A stretch of 64,000 nucleotides of DNA, from contig NZ_CP109000.1 of the NCBI RefSeq assembly GCF_036226605.1, forward strand, positions 682,001 to 746,000, given 5' to 3'. Shown piece after piece: positions 52,581 through 61,046 of this stretch. The number at the start of each line of letters is the position of its first letter. Within the stretch, counting starts at the first letter, position 1. The stretch comes from Streptomyces sp. NBC_00704 (GTDB lineage Bacteria > Actinomycetota > Actinomycetes > Streptomycetales > Streptomycetaceae). Both the position numbers and the translations under genes were made by a program. The notes below the pieces were generated by a model, which made no database searches, had not been told where the DNA came from, and saw only the letters and a program-made list of their open reading frames with translations.

Positions 52581-53936
52581 ATGCCGTCGAATCCGATCGC
52601 CGAGACCGTCGCCTCGCTGATGCCGAGGGCGCGGGAGGAGCTCACCGAACTGGTGGCCTTCAAGTCGGTGGCGGACTTCGACCAGTTCCCCAGGAGCGAG
52701 AGCGAGGCGGCCGCCGGCTGGATCTGCGCCGCGCTGCGCGCCGAGGGCTTCCAGGACGTGGCCGTCCTCGACACGCCCGACGGCACCCAGTCGGTGTACG
52801 GCTGCCTGCCCGGCCCCGCGGGCGCGAAGACCGTCCTGCTCTACGCGCACTACGACGTGCAGCCCCCGCTGGACGAGGCCGCCTGGACCACTCCCCCCTT
52901 CGAGCTGACCGAGCGGAACGGCCGCTGGTACGGGCGGGGCAGCGCCGACTGCAAGGGCGGCGTGATCATGCACCTGCTCGCGCTGCGCGCCCTGAAGGCC
53001 CACGGCGGCGTCCCGGTGACCGTCAAGGTGATCGTGGAGGGGTCCGAGGAGCAGGGCACCGGCGGGCTGGAGCGGTACGCCGAGCAGCACCCCGACCTGC
53101 TGGCGGCCGACACGATCGTCATCGGCGACGCGGGCAACTTCCGGGTGGGCCTGCCCACGGTCACCTCCACCCTGCGCGGCATGACCATGATGCGGGTCCG
53201 GATCGACACTCTGGAGGGCAACCTGCACTCCGGTCAGTTCGGCGGGGCCGCCCCCGACGCGCTGGGCGCGCTGATCCGCGTCCTGGACTCGCTGCGCGCC
53301 GAGGACGGCTCGACGACGGTCGACGGTCTGAGCGACGACTCGCGCTGGGACGGGCTTCAGTACGACGACGCGCAGTTCCGCCAGGACGCCAAGGTGCTGG
53401 ACGGCGTCTCGCTGATCGGTTCCGGCGCGGTCGCCGACCGGATCTGGGCCCGCCCCGCGGTGACCGTCCTCGGCATCGACTGCCCGCCGGTCGTGGGCGC
53501 CACGCCCTCCGTGCAGGCGAGCGCCCGCGCGCTGATCAGCCTGCGGGTGCCGCCGGGCGTGGACGCGGCGCGGGCGACCAAGCTGCTGGAGGCCCATCTG
53601 GAGGCGCACACCCCGTGGGGCGCCCGGGTGAGCACCGAACAGGTCGGCCAGGGGCAGCCGTTCAGCGCCGACACCGGCAGCCCCGCGTACGCGGCGATGG
53701 CCGAGGCGATGGCGGTCGCCTACCCGGGCCAGGAGATGCAGTACGCGGGCCAGGGCGGCTCCATCCCGCTCTGCAACACGCTCGCCTCCCTCTACCCGCA
53801 AGCGGAGATCCTCCTCATCGGCCTGAGCGAGCCCGAGGCGCAGATCCACGCGGTCGACGAGAGCGTCTCCCCGCAGGAACTGGAGCGGCTGTCGGTGGCC
53901 GAGGCGCTGTTCCTGCGCACCTACGCGGCGAGCTGA
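52581..53936 (+). CDS. M20-family dipeptidase
   Basis: A 451-residue zinc aminoacyl peptidase of the M20 (carnosinase-like) family. Metal ligands and catalytic residues are visible: LYAHYDVQPP (about 90), SADCKGGV (bridging Asp, about 124), EGSEEQGTGG (general base and metal Glu, about 155), VIGDAG (about 181), and the last histidine in AQIHAVDESV (about 422). The lid domain lies between about 195 and 320. ATG at 52581 follows CAAGGAG. It acts in the cytosol on small peptides. A strong hairpin follows the stop. Confidence 0.93.
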   Translation: MPSNPIAETVASLMPRAREELTELVAFKSVADFDQFPRSESEAAAGWICAALRAEGFQDVAVLDTPDGTQSVYGCLPGPAGAKTVLLYAHYDVQPPLDEAAWTTPPFELTERNGRWYGRGSADCKGGVIMHLLALRALKAHGGVPVTVKVIVEGSEEQGTGGLERYAEQHPDLLAADTIVIGDAGNFRVGLPTVTSTLRGMTMMRVRIDTLEGNLHSGQFGGAAPDALGALIRVLDSLRAEDGSTTVDGLSDDSRWDGLQYDDAQFRQDAKVLDGVSLIGSGAVADRIWARPAVTVLGIDCPPVVGATPSVQASARALISLRVPPGVDAARATKLLEAHLEAHTPWGARVSTEQVGQGQPFSADTGSPAYAAMAEAMAVAYPGQEMQYAGQGGSIPLCNTLASLYPQAEILLIGLSEPEAQIHAVDESVSPQELERLSVAEALFLRTYAAS

Positions 53937-53961
53937 CCGCACCGTCACCCGATCCGCGTCA

Positions 53962-53996
53962 GCGCAGGGCCCCGTCCGACGGACGGGGCCCTGCGC
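53962..53996 (+). terminator. perfect 16-bp-stem terminator of dipeptidase gene
   Basis: GCGCAGGGCCCCGTCC, loop GAC, then the exact complement, starting 25 bp after the dipeptidase stop. This is the clearest intrinsic-type hairpin in the window, though without a T-run. Confidence 0.85.
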
Positions 53997-54273
53997 ACAT
54001 TCCCTCCTCGGACGGCGTCGGCGAAGGAGCGGGGCCCGGAGGCCAGAGGCAGGGGGGGCCGAAGTGGTCGGCGGCGGCGCGAGCGCGGGCCGGGGCGGGA
54101 GCCGGCGCCGAAGCGGGCGGATGCGTGAACGACCCGCACCCGGGCGTCTCACGGAGGTCCCCGGCGTCTCACGGGCGGCCCACGGGCGTCCCGCGGATGG
54201 CCCCCGATGCGTCCCGCGTGGGTGAAGGTCCGTGCGGCCGGTTCCCGGTCCGGGGGCGGCTGGTCCGGAGCGC
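53997..54273. other. gene-free gap with short direct repeats
   Basis: Between the dipeptidase terminator and the kinase/Nudix stop there is no gene. GGCGTCTCACGG-type units occur at about 54146 and 54164, with degenerate ACGGGCGTCCCGCGG copies after them. Confidence 0.45.
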
Positions 54274-55317
54274 TCAGCCCTGCGGAACGCCGGCCTCCAG
54301 GTAGAGCGCGGACCGGTTCTCGCGGGCTCGCAACGCCCAGCGCAGCCGCTCGTAGCGGACCGGCGGGAGGAGATCGGCGGCCTCCTCCTCCGTCACGAAG
54401 CGCCACGCGCGCAGTTCGGGGCCGGGCAGCAGGAGCCCGGCGACGGCCGACGGTGCGAGCAGACCGCCGTCGAAGAGCAGGCGCAGACCGCCGTAGGCGG
54501 GAGGCACCGGACGTTCCCAGTCGACGACGAGCAGGCCGGGCACGTCCGCCAGCCGGATCCCGGTCTCCTCCTCCACCTCGCGCATGCCCGCGCGCGCGGG
54601 CGCCTCGCCGGGCTCCACCACCCCGCCCGGGAACTCCCAGCCGGGCTTGTACGTCGGGTCGACCAGCAGCACCCGGTCGTGCTCGTCGAAGAGGAGCACC
54701 CCCGCGGCCACCGTCTCCGCGGTGGGCTCGGGGGTCTGCACGATGTCGCACGCGGCGACGGCGCCGCTGCCGACGGCCTCGGCGATCCGGGCGGCCGTCT
54801 CCCCAGGGGTGAGGGCGCCGTTGTCGACCGGATGGGCGTCGGCGGTGAGCCAGGTCGCGAGGGCGGTCCGGTAGGGCTCGATGTGGTCGTACGACCACTG
54901 GCGGACCCGCATCTCGCCGTCGGGGAGGTCGGCGGGGACCTCCCGCCGGGCTATTCGCTCGCGCAGGATCGTTTCCGCCGGGGCGAGGAGCACATGCCGG
55001 ACGGGGATCCGGCGGGCGGCGAGACCGCCGAAGATCTCGTCGCGGTACTCCTCGCGCAGCAGCGTCATGGGAACGACGAGGACGCCGCCCAGCTCGGCGA
55101 GGAGCGCGGCCGCCGTGTCGATCACCAGCCGACGCCAGATCGGCAGGTCCTGGAAGTCGCCGGCCTCGGCCAGGCGCTTGGCGGGCAGCAGGTGCGGGAG
55201 CGCGGCCCCGACGACCTCGGGGTCGAAGAGCGTGCTGTTCGGGATCAGGTCGATCAATTCCCGTGCGGTGGTGGTCTTCCCCGCACCGAACGCGCCGTTG
55301 ATCCAGACGACGGTCAC
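54274..55317 (-). CDS. TmrB-like P-loop protein fused to Nudix hydrolase
   Basis: A 347-residue bifunctional protein. Residues 1-180 resemble B. subtilis TmrB, a tunicamycin-resistance ATP-binding protein: [19 protein letters not shown] (Walker A, about 3-21), [20 protein letters not shown] and [13 protein letters not shown]. Residues about 210-347 are a Nudix domain with a complete box G-x5-E-x7-REVEEETGI (about 255). GTG at 55317 follows GAGGGGGAACC; the 33 codons upstream are not supported. Such fusions suggest kinase and pyrophosphatase acting on one nucleotide-like substrate. Substrate unknown; resistance is inferred only by similarity. Confidence 0.85.
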   Translation of the reverse strand: MTVVWINGAFGAGKTTTARELIDLIPNSTLFDPEVVGAALPHLLPAKRLAEAGDFQDLPIWRRLVIDTAAALLAELGGVLVVPMTLLREEYRDEIFGGLAARRIPVRHVLLAPAETILRERIARREVPADLPDGEMRVRQWSYDHIEPYRTALATWLTADAHPVDNGALTPGETAARIAEAVGSGAVAACDIVQTPEPTAETVAAGVLLFDEHDRVLLVDPTYKPGWEFPGGVVEPGEAPARAGMREVEEETGIRLADVPGLLVVDWERPVPPAYGGLRLLFDGGLLAPSAVAGLLLPGPELRAWRFVTEEEAADLLPPVRYERLRWALRARENRSALYLEAGVPQG

Positions 55318-55458
55318 GGTTCCCCCTCTTCTGTTGGCCCCCTGTGGCTTGCCCGCTCCACCCTGCCACGGAAACCAGTTCCCGTTGAGGGCGTCCGGAC
55401 GTGACGGCGCCGGCACCCCTGGGCGGGGCGCCGGCGCCGTGACTCGGGTGGCGTGCCG

Positions 55459-55653
55459 TCAGTCGTTCTGCCCCAGGGCGCCGTCGTCGACCGCCAGGCT
55501 GTCGCTGGCCACGGTGTGGTCGAGCGCGCTGAGGGTGTCGCCGACGTTCAGTCCGTCGAGGTCCTCGGCGCCCAGAGCGTGCGAGGGGGTGATCGCCGCG
55601 ACGACGAAGCCGGTGGCGAGGGAGGCGATGGCGAGCATGCTGCGCTTCTTCAT
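55459..55653 (-). CDS. small secreted peptide
   Basis: A 64-residue precursor with a classic signal peptide (MKKRSMLAIASLATGFVVAA, cleavage probably after SHA). The mature part is only about 35 residues, acidic and without cysteine: AEDLDGLNVGDTLSALDH to ALGQND. I do not recognise it as a chaplin (no GN or Cys pattern) or rodlin. ATG at 55653; no clear Shine-Dalgarno. A repeat-rich segment lies upstream. Confidence 0.65.
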   Translation of the reverse strand: MKKRSMLAIASLATGFVVAAITPSHALGAEDLDGLNVGDTLSALDHTVASDSLAVDDGALGQND

Positions 55654-55679
55654 GTGCGGATCAACTGCGCGCACACGCG

Positions 55680-55985
55680 CGGGGTCACGCCTCATCCGCC
55701 GAATCCGCCCGATCCGCACGGTGCGTGAGACGCGCGAGGTCCGCGAGGCCCACCGGTTCCGCACGGTTGTCGCGGTCCGTGCGATGCGCGGAGTCCGCCC
55801 GGTGCGCGGGGACGCCCGGTGCGCGAGGTCCATCCGGTGGGCGAGGTCCCTGCGATGCCCCTGGTGCGCACGATGCACACGACAGCCAGGCGGCACAGCC
55901 GACCAACCGGGCGGGGCAGCCGGCCAGCGTGCCGGCCAGCCGGCCAGCCAGCCGACGGACGACCCGCCTGGCGGAACGTTCCTTC
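55680..55985. repeat. degenerate short-repeat region upstream of secreted peptide gene
   Basis: About 300 bp of irregular repeats: GGTGCGCGAGGTCC-like units of 15-19 bp (55718-55860), then GCCGGCCAGC-type units (55910-55965). All frames look low-complexity, so I do not call the open frames here genes. It ends near the ROK gene stop. Confidence 0.6.
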
Positions 55986-56009
55986 AGACGTTCCCGGGCC
56001 CTCGCGTTC

Positions 56010-56954
56010 TCAGACCCCGGCCGCCGGGCCTCTCGCCAGTGCGGCCGCGGCCGCCCCCACGAGTCCGGCGTCCGTGCCGGTCTGCGCGGGCGTCACCGTC
56101 AGGCCCCGGACGAAGGAGAGGGTCGCGTAGTCGCGGAGGGCCCGGCGCAGCGGGGCGAAGAGGATCTCGCCCGCTTTGCCCACGCCGCCGCCGATCACCG
56201 CGATGTCGATCTCGACGAGGGTCGCCGTCGCGGCGATGCCGGCGGCCAGGGCCTGGGCGGCGCGTTCGAAGGAGGCCAGCGCGACGGGGTCGCCCGCGCG
56301 GGCGGCTGCGGCCACGGCGGCGGCCGAGGCGTCACCGTCGGGGCCGGGCAGCCAGCCGTTCTCCCGTGCCCGCCGGGCGATGTTGGGGCCGCTGGCGATG
56401 CGTTCCACGCAGCCCCGCGCCCCGCACGGGCACGGGTCGCCGTCGAGGTCGACGCTGATGTGGCCGATGTGACCGGCGTTGCCCGTGGGGCCGGGATGCA
56501 GCCGTCCGCCCAGGACGAGGCCGCCGCCGACGCCGGTGGAGACCACCATGCACAGCGCGTTGTCGTGTCCGCGGGCCGCGCCCTGCCAGTGCTCGGCCGC
56601 CGTGATCGCCACGCCGTCGCCGATCAGCTCGACCGGCAGGTTCCCGGTCGCCGCCCGGACCCGGTCGACCAGCGGATACGCGCGCCAGCCGGGCACGTTC
56701 ACGGGGCTGACGGTGCCGGTCGTCGCGTCCACCGGCCCGGCGCTGCCGATCCCGACGGCGTGGACGCGCTCCCACAGCGGCGAGACGGTCAGCTCCCCCA
56801 GCACCTCCTCGACGCCCCGCATGACGGTGTCGCCGTCCTCCCGGGCGGGCGTGGGACGCTGGGCGCGGGCCAGGATCGTGCCGTCGCCGTCCACCAGCGC
56901 TCCGGCGATCTTGGTGCCGCCGATGTCGAGCGCGGCCACTAGGTCGGTGTGCAT
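56010..56954 (-). CDS. ROK-family sugar kinase (glucokinase-like)
   Basis: A 314-residue ROK kinase. ATP-binding [19 protein letters not shown] (about 8-26), sugar site STGVGGGLVLGGRLHPG, and the ROK zinc motif GHISVDLDGDPCPCGARGCVE (about 165-185; CPCGARGC) are all present, followed by VEIDIAVIGGGVG. No DNA-binding domain, so it is a kinase rather than a repressor, probably for glucose, N-acetylmannosamine or a related sugar. It is divergent from a LacI regulator with an operator palindrome between, so it is the likely target. Confidence 0.88.
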   Translation of the reverse strand: MHTDLVAALDIGGTKIAGALVDGDGTILARAQRPTPAREDGDTVMRGVEEVLGELTVSPLWERVHAVGIGSAGPVDATTGTVSPVNVPGWRAYPLVDRVRAATGNLPVELIGDGVAITAAEHWQGAARGHDNALCMVVSTGVGGGLVLGGRLHPGPTGNAGHIGHISVDLDGDPCPCGARGCVERIASGPNIARRARENGWLPGPDGDASAAAVAAAARAGDPVALASFERAAQALAAGIAATATLVEIDIAVIGGGVGKAGEILFAPLRRALRDYATLSFVRGLTVTPAQTGTDAGLVGAAAAALARGPAAGV

Positions 56955-57050
56955 AGGTCTGGGTTCTCCCCGTCCACCTGGAAATGGGCTGTCCGGTCCT
57001 GCGGCTGGGGGACGCGGGCCGGATTGCGGTGGACAGTCTCTCCCGCATCT

Positions 57051-57062
57051 GACAACGTTGTC
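57051..57062. promoter_or_regulatory. LacI-type operator palindrome GACAACGTTGTC
   Basis: A perfect 12-bp palindrome with the central CG typical of LacI-family operators, located 97 bp before the ROK kinase start and 123 bp before the LacI GTG. The surrounding CTGACAACGTTGTCCAG extends it only at the ends. It is probably bound by the adjacent LacI regulator and controls both divergent genes. Confidence 0.7.
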
Positions 57063-57184
57063 CAGGCTCTATGCTCGACGCCACATCCTCATACAAACCC
57101 CGGGGCGCCGCACCCCGTCCGCGGAATCCGACGGGACGGCGGGCATGCCGGCCTCCCGCGGACGACAGGACAGGACACAGCATC

Positions 57185-58222
57185 GTGCCGGAGACGCAGC
57201 GCCGCCCCGAGAGCCGTTACGGCAACCGTCCGACGATGAAGGACGTGGCGGCGCGGGCCGGAGTCGGCCTCAAGACGGTGTCCCGCGTGGTCAACGGCGA
57301 GCCGGGGGTGACGCCCGAGACGGAGCGCCGGGTCCAGGAGTCCATCGACGCGCTCGGTTTCCGGCGCAACGACAGCGCCCGTGTGCTGCGCAAGGGCCGC
57401 ACCGCCAGCATCGGCCTGGTCCTGGAGGACCTCGCCGACCCGTTCTACGGGCCGCTGAGCAGGGCCGTCGAGGAGATCGCCCGCGCGCACGGCGCGCTGC
57501 TGATCAACGGCTCCAGCGCGGAGGACCCCGACCGCGAGCAGGAGCTGGCGCTGGCGCTGTGCGCGCGCCGGGTGGACGGCCTGGTCGTGATCCCGGCCGG
57601 CGACGACCACCGGTATCTGGAGCCCGAGATCAGGGCCGGGGTCGCGACGGTGTTCGTGGACCGGCCGGCGGGCGGCATCGACGCCGACTGCGTGCTCTCG
57701 GACAACTTCGGCGGTGCCCGCGCGGGCGTGGCCCATCTCGTGGCCCAAGGGCACCGCCGGATCGGCTTCATCGGTGACATGCCCCGCATCCACACCGCCG
57801 TGGAGCGCCTGCGGGGTTACCGGGCGGCGATGGAGGACGCGGGGATAGCGGTGGAGGACGCCTGGATGTCGCTGGGCGCCACCGACCCGGCGCGGGTGCG
57901 GCGCGCGGCCGAGGAGATGCTGTCGGGGGACGCGCCGGTCACGGCCGTCTTCTCGGGCAACAACCGGGTGACGGTCACCGTGATCCGGGTCCTCGCGGAG
58001 CACACCCGCCGGACCGCCCTGGTGGCCTTCGACGACCTGGAGCTCGCCGATCTGCTCCAGCCGGGGGTCACCGTCGTCGCGCAGGACGCGGCCGCGCTCG
58101 GCCGGACCGCCGCCGAGCGCCTGTTCCGGCAGCTGGACGGCACGCTGCTGGTCCCCGAACGCATCGAGCTGCCGACCCGGCTGATCACCCGCGGCTCGGG
58201 CGAGCTGCCGCCGGCGGACTGA
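57185..58222 (+). CDS. LacI-family transcriptional regulator
   Basis: A 345-residue regulator. The DNA-binding headpiece TMKDVAARAGVGLKTVSRVV is at residues about 17-36 and the hinge region RVLRKGRTASIGLVL follows. A periplasmic-binding-protein-like effector domain fills the rest (NFGGARAGVAHLVAQGHRRI; AFDDLELADLLQPGVTVVAQ). GTG at 57185 is used; ATG at 57236 would start directly at the helix-turn-helix. It lies divergent to a ROK kinase and 7 bp before a GGCT-like gene. Confidence 0.87.
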   Translation: MPETQRRPESRYGNRPTMKDVAARAGVGLKTVSRVVNGEPGVTPETERRVQESIDALGFRRNDSARVLRKGRTASIGLVLEDLADPFYGPLSRAVEEIARAHGALLINGSSAEDPDREQELALALCARRVDGLVVIPAGDDHRYLEPEIRAGVATVFVDRPAGGIDADCVLSDNFGGARAGVAHLVAQGHRRIGFIGDMPRIHTAVERLRGYRAAMEDAGIAVEDAWMSLGATDPARVRRAAEEMLSGDAPVTAVFSGNNRVTVTVIRVLAEHTRRTALVAFDDLELADLLQPGVTVVAQDAAALGRTAAERLFRQLDGTLLVPERIELPTRLITRGSGELPPAD

Positions 58223-58229
58223 GGCGCCC

Positions 58230-58967
58230 GTGGACGCCCGTGACGAGCACCTCACCCTGGAGGCGCTGGGGCTGGCCGACGCGCCCCGCGACCATCCGCT
58301 GCGCTATCCCGGCGTCCGGCCGAGCGGTTCCGGGCTGCTCGACGGGGACCGGCTGCTGCCGCTGGACCGCCTCGCGCACCCCGGCCGGACCCCGGTGGTC
58401 GCCGTCGGCTCCAACGCGAGTCCCGCCCAGCTCCGGCACAAGATGGCCGAGTCCGGCGTTTCCTCGCCCGTCCCGATGGTGCGGGCGCGGGTGACGGGCA
58501 TCGACGTGGGCGTGTCGGCGCACATCAGCCGGCACGGATACGTCTCCGCGTCTCCCGTCGGCTCTCCGGGCACGGCACGGCAGTTGTTCGTCATCTGGCT
58601 GGACCCGGAGCAACTCGCCACGATGGACGCCACGGAGCCGAACTTCGACCGGGTCCTGCTGCCCGCGCCGCAGGTGCGGGTGGAGCAGGAGAACGGCGAG
58701 GCGCTGCTGGGCTGCTTCGCCTATGTGAATCATCACGGGGTTCTGCACGACGGTTCGGGCGCCCCTCGCCGCCATCGGGACCAGCGTGCCCTCATCGCCG
58801 AACTCCTCGCGGAATCAGTGGCGTTGAGGGAGCTGTTCGGCGGGACGCCGGAGGAGTTCTGCCGTCGGGCCCGGTCCGACGCGGGCCTGCGCGACAGGGG
58901 CACGCGACTGTTCGCGCAGGAGAAGCGGGTGACCGTCTCCGGTCTGGAGCATCTGCGCGTCCGTTAG
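58230..58967 (+). CDS. possible gamma-glutamylcyclotransferase-like protein
   Basis: A 245-residue cytosolic protein. The segment TPVVAVGSNASPAQLRHKM (about 52-70) resembles the YGSNL-type substrate loop of the GGCT/BtrG fold, and a closing LFVIWLDPEQLATMDATEPN is compatible, but the rest is not easily aligned. Streptomyces has related conserved proteins of unknown role. GTG at 58230, 7 bp after the LacI stop, so probably co-transcribed. Confidence 0.6.
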   Translation: MDARDEHLTLEALGLADAPRDHPLRYPGVRPSGSGLLDGDRLLPLDRLAHPGRTPVVAVGSNASPAQLRHKMAESGVSSPVPMVRARVTGIDVGVSAHISRHGYVSASPVGSPGTARQLFVIWLDPEQLATMDATEPNFDRVLLPAPQVRVEQENGEALLGCFAYVNHHGVLHDGSGAPRRHRDQRALIAELLAESVALRELFGGTPEEFCRRARSDAGLRDRGTRLFAQEKRVTVSGLEHLRVR

Positions 58968-59053
58968 TGTGACGGGACGGCGTCGCGTGTCGGTCACCGG
59001 CCGGGTGAGGCATGGAGGCGCCCGTGAGTTTGCCTTACGGAGGCATTCCACAC

Positions 59054-59440
59054 ATGTCAGTCGAGCTGAATCACACCATCGTCCACTCCCGTGACAACCG
59101 GGAGGCGGCGGAGTTCCTCGCCCACGTTCTGGGACTCGCAGTCGGAGCCGAGTGGGGCCCGTTCGTCCCCGTCGGGACGAGCAACAAGGTCAGCCTGGAC
59201 TTCGCCACCGTCCCGGCGGAGTCCATCGTCATGCAGCACTACGCGTTCCTCGTGTCCGACGACGAGTTCGACGCGGCCTTCGAGCGGATCGAGCGGGCCG
59301 GGATCACGTACTTCGCGGATCCGCAGGGCAGGCGGCCGGGCGAGATCAACCACAACCACGGCGGCCGGGGTCTGTACTTCATGGATCCGTCGGGGCACGG
59401 GATGGAGATCATCACCACCCCGTACACGTTCCCGGCGTAG
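59054..59440 (+). CDS. VOC-superfamily (glyoxalase/dioxygenase-fold) protein
   Basis: A 128-residue single VOC unit with paired beta-alpha-beta-beta-beta motifs. Candidate metal ligands are the histidine in VELNHTIVHSRDN, HYAFLVSDDEFD and the glutamate of DPSGHGMEIITTPY. The segment GRRPGEINHNHGGRGLYFMD is typical. Possible roles include dioxygenase, lyase or resistance-type binding. ATG at 59054 follows ACGGAGG; the frame upstream is not needed. Confidence 0.87.
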   Translation: MSVELNHTIVHSRDNREAAEFLAHVLGLAVGAEWGPFVPVGTSNKVSLDFATVPAESIVMQHYAFLVSDDEFDAAFERIERAGITYFADPQGRRPGEINHNHGGRGLYFMDPSGHGMEIITTPYTFPA

Positions 59441-59457
59441 CCGTCGCTGACGGCCGG

Positions 59458-59493
59458 CGGCCGGACCGGGGCGTCCGGCCCACGGTCCGGCCG
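59458..59493. terminator. hairpin between convergent VOC and DUF6986 genes
   Basis: An 11-bp perfect stem CGGCCGGACCG / CGGTCCGGCCG with a 14-nt loop, 18 bp after the VOC stop and 57 bp from the DUF6986 stop. Its position fits a bidirectional terminator. Confidence 0.6.
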
Positions 59494-59549
59494 TCGGCCT
59501 CCGCAGGACGCCGCACCCTTCCCGCCCGGCGTCGCCGCTCGGGCCCGGG

Positions 59550-60854
59550 TCAGCCCGCGGACGCCGTCAGGTCGCCCCGGCGCGGTGCGGCGAAGCCCTC
59601 AAGGGCGGTGCGGGACAGTCCGGTCGCCCCGGTCACCTCGGCGAGGTCGAGGGCGCCGCAGTCGAGGCCGCGCAGCAGATAGCCGCTGAGGGCCTTGGCG
59701 GTCGCCGGTTCGTCCATGACGTCTCCGCCGGCGCGCTGGACGTAGCGCGAGAGTCGGTCGGCGGCCTGGGCGAAGCCCTCGCGGTAGAAGGCGAAGACCG
59801 CCGCGTAGCGGGTGGGGAGGTGGCCGGGGTGCATGTCCCAGCCCTGGTAGTAGGCGCGGGCGAGGGCCCGGCGGGTGAGGCCGTAGTGCAGCCGCCAGGC
59901 GTCGTGGACCTTCTCGGCCGGGCCGACGGGCAGCACGTTCGTGGAGCCGTCCGAGAGCCGTACGCCGGTGCCGGCCGCGGCGACCTGCATGACCGCCTTG
60001 GCATGGTCCGCCGCCGGGTGGTCACTGGCCTGGTGGGCGGCGGAGACGCCGAGGCAGGCGCTGTAGTCGAAGGTGCCGTAGTGCAGACCGGTGGCCCGCC
60101 CCTCGGCCGCCTGGATCATGCGGGCCACGGTCGCGGTGCCGTCGGCGGCCAGGATGGCCTGGCTGGTCTCGATCTGGATCTCGAAGCCGAGCCGTCCGGC
60201 GTCCAGTCCGCGCGCCTTCTCGAAGGCCTCCAGGAGCCTGACCATGGCCGTGACCTGCTCGGGGTAGGTGACTTTCGGCAGGGTGAGGACCAGCCCGTCG
60301 GGCAGGCCGCCGGCCTCCGTCAGACCGGTGAGGAAGATGTCGAGCGTGCGGATGCCGCGGTCGCGCACCGCGGCCTCCAGGCACTTCATGCGGATGCCCA
60401 TCCAGGGGGCGGCGCTGCCCTCGGCGCAGGCCCCGGCGATCAGCCGGGCGGCGCGGGCGGCCGCCGCGTCCTCCTCGGCGTCGGGGCGGGGGCCGTAGCC
60501 GTCCTCGAAGTCGACGCGGAGGTCTTCCACGGGCTCCCGCTCGAGTTTGGCCCGCACGCGCGTGTACACGGGCTCGGCGAGGTCGTCGGACAGGCCGAGG
60601 CAGGCGGCGAAGGAGGCGGCGTCGGGGGCGTGTTCGTCGAGGGCCGCGAGGGCCCGGTCGCCCCACGCGCGGATCGTGCCGGCGTCGAAGACGTCACCGG
60701 GGACGTAGACGGTGTGGACGGGCTGGCGGGTGCCGGGGTCTCCGGGGTAGCGGCGCTCCAGTTCGGCGTCGACCGGGGCGAGGGAGGCGCTGATCCCGTC
60801 GCTGACGGCGCCCGCGAGACTCGTCGCCACCGTCTCCTGCTGGCCCTGACCCAT
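59550..60854 (-). CDS. DUF6986 protein, HpcH/HpaI aldolase-like
   Basis: A 434-residue protein resembling the phosphoenolpyruvate/HpcH-HpaI aldolase superfamily: DFEDGYGPRPDAEED (about 118), FEIQIETSQAILAADG (about 225), GLHYGTFDYSACLG (about 258) and YQGWDMHPGHLPTRYAAV (about 340). A conserved actinobacterial group (DUF6986), probably a C-C lyase or malate/citramalyl-type enzyme; substrate unknown. ATG at 60854 follows CAGGAGGG. An inverted repeat lies just upstream of the ribosome site. Confidence 0.82.
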   Translation of the reverse strand: MGQGQQETVATSLAGAVSDGISASLAPVDAELERRYPGDPGTRQPVHTVYVPGDVFDAGTIRAWGDRALAALDEHAPDAASFAACLGLSDDLAEPVYTRVRAKLEREPVEDLRVDFEDGYGPRPDAEEDAAAARAARLIAGACAEGSAAPWMGIRMKCLEAAVRDRGIRTLDIFLTGLTEAGGLPDGLVLTLPKVTYPEQVTAMVRLLEAFEKARGLDAGRLGFEIQIETSQAILAADGTATVARMIQAAEGRATGLHYGTFDYSACLGVSAAHQASDHPAADHAKAVMQVAAAGTGVRLSDGSTNVLPVGPAEKVHDAWRLHYGLTRRALARAYYQGWDMHPGHLPTRYAAVFAFYREGFAQAADRLSRYVQRAGGDVMDEPATAKALSGYLLRGLDCGALDLAEVTGATGLSRTALEGFAAPRRGDLTASAG

Positions 60855-60870
60855 GCCACACCCTCCTGTT

Positions 60871-60885
60871 TTCCGCTGTACGGAA
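60871..60885 (-). promoter_or_regulatory. TTCCG-N5-CGGAA operator before DUF6986 gene
   Basis: TTCCGCTGTACGGAA is a palindrome with 5-bp arms, 17 bp upstream of the ATG, in a distinctly AT-richer patch. The form recalls IclR-family operators. Next to it a CCGCAC/GTGCGG inverted repeat occurs at about 60894-60917. Either could repress the gene; no IclR gene is in the window. Confidence 0.5.
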
Positions 60886-61046
60886 TCAACAATCCGCACA
60901 GTGAAGTTATCCGTGCGGCTTCCGGCGGGTCAACACCCCGTCCACCGCGTGGTCCCTTCCGCTCACCGCGGTCCGCCGCCGAGCCCGGCCCTCTTCCGCC
61001 CGCGGGTCCTTCCCCTTCATCCTGACGCACGAGACAAGGAGGACAT

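Noticed and set aside
55692..55880. Collagen-like minus-strand open frames in the repeat tract
   Set aside because: All frames read as Gly/Pro/Arg-rich because the DNA is repetitive; no start signal and no conserved pattern.
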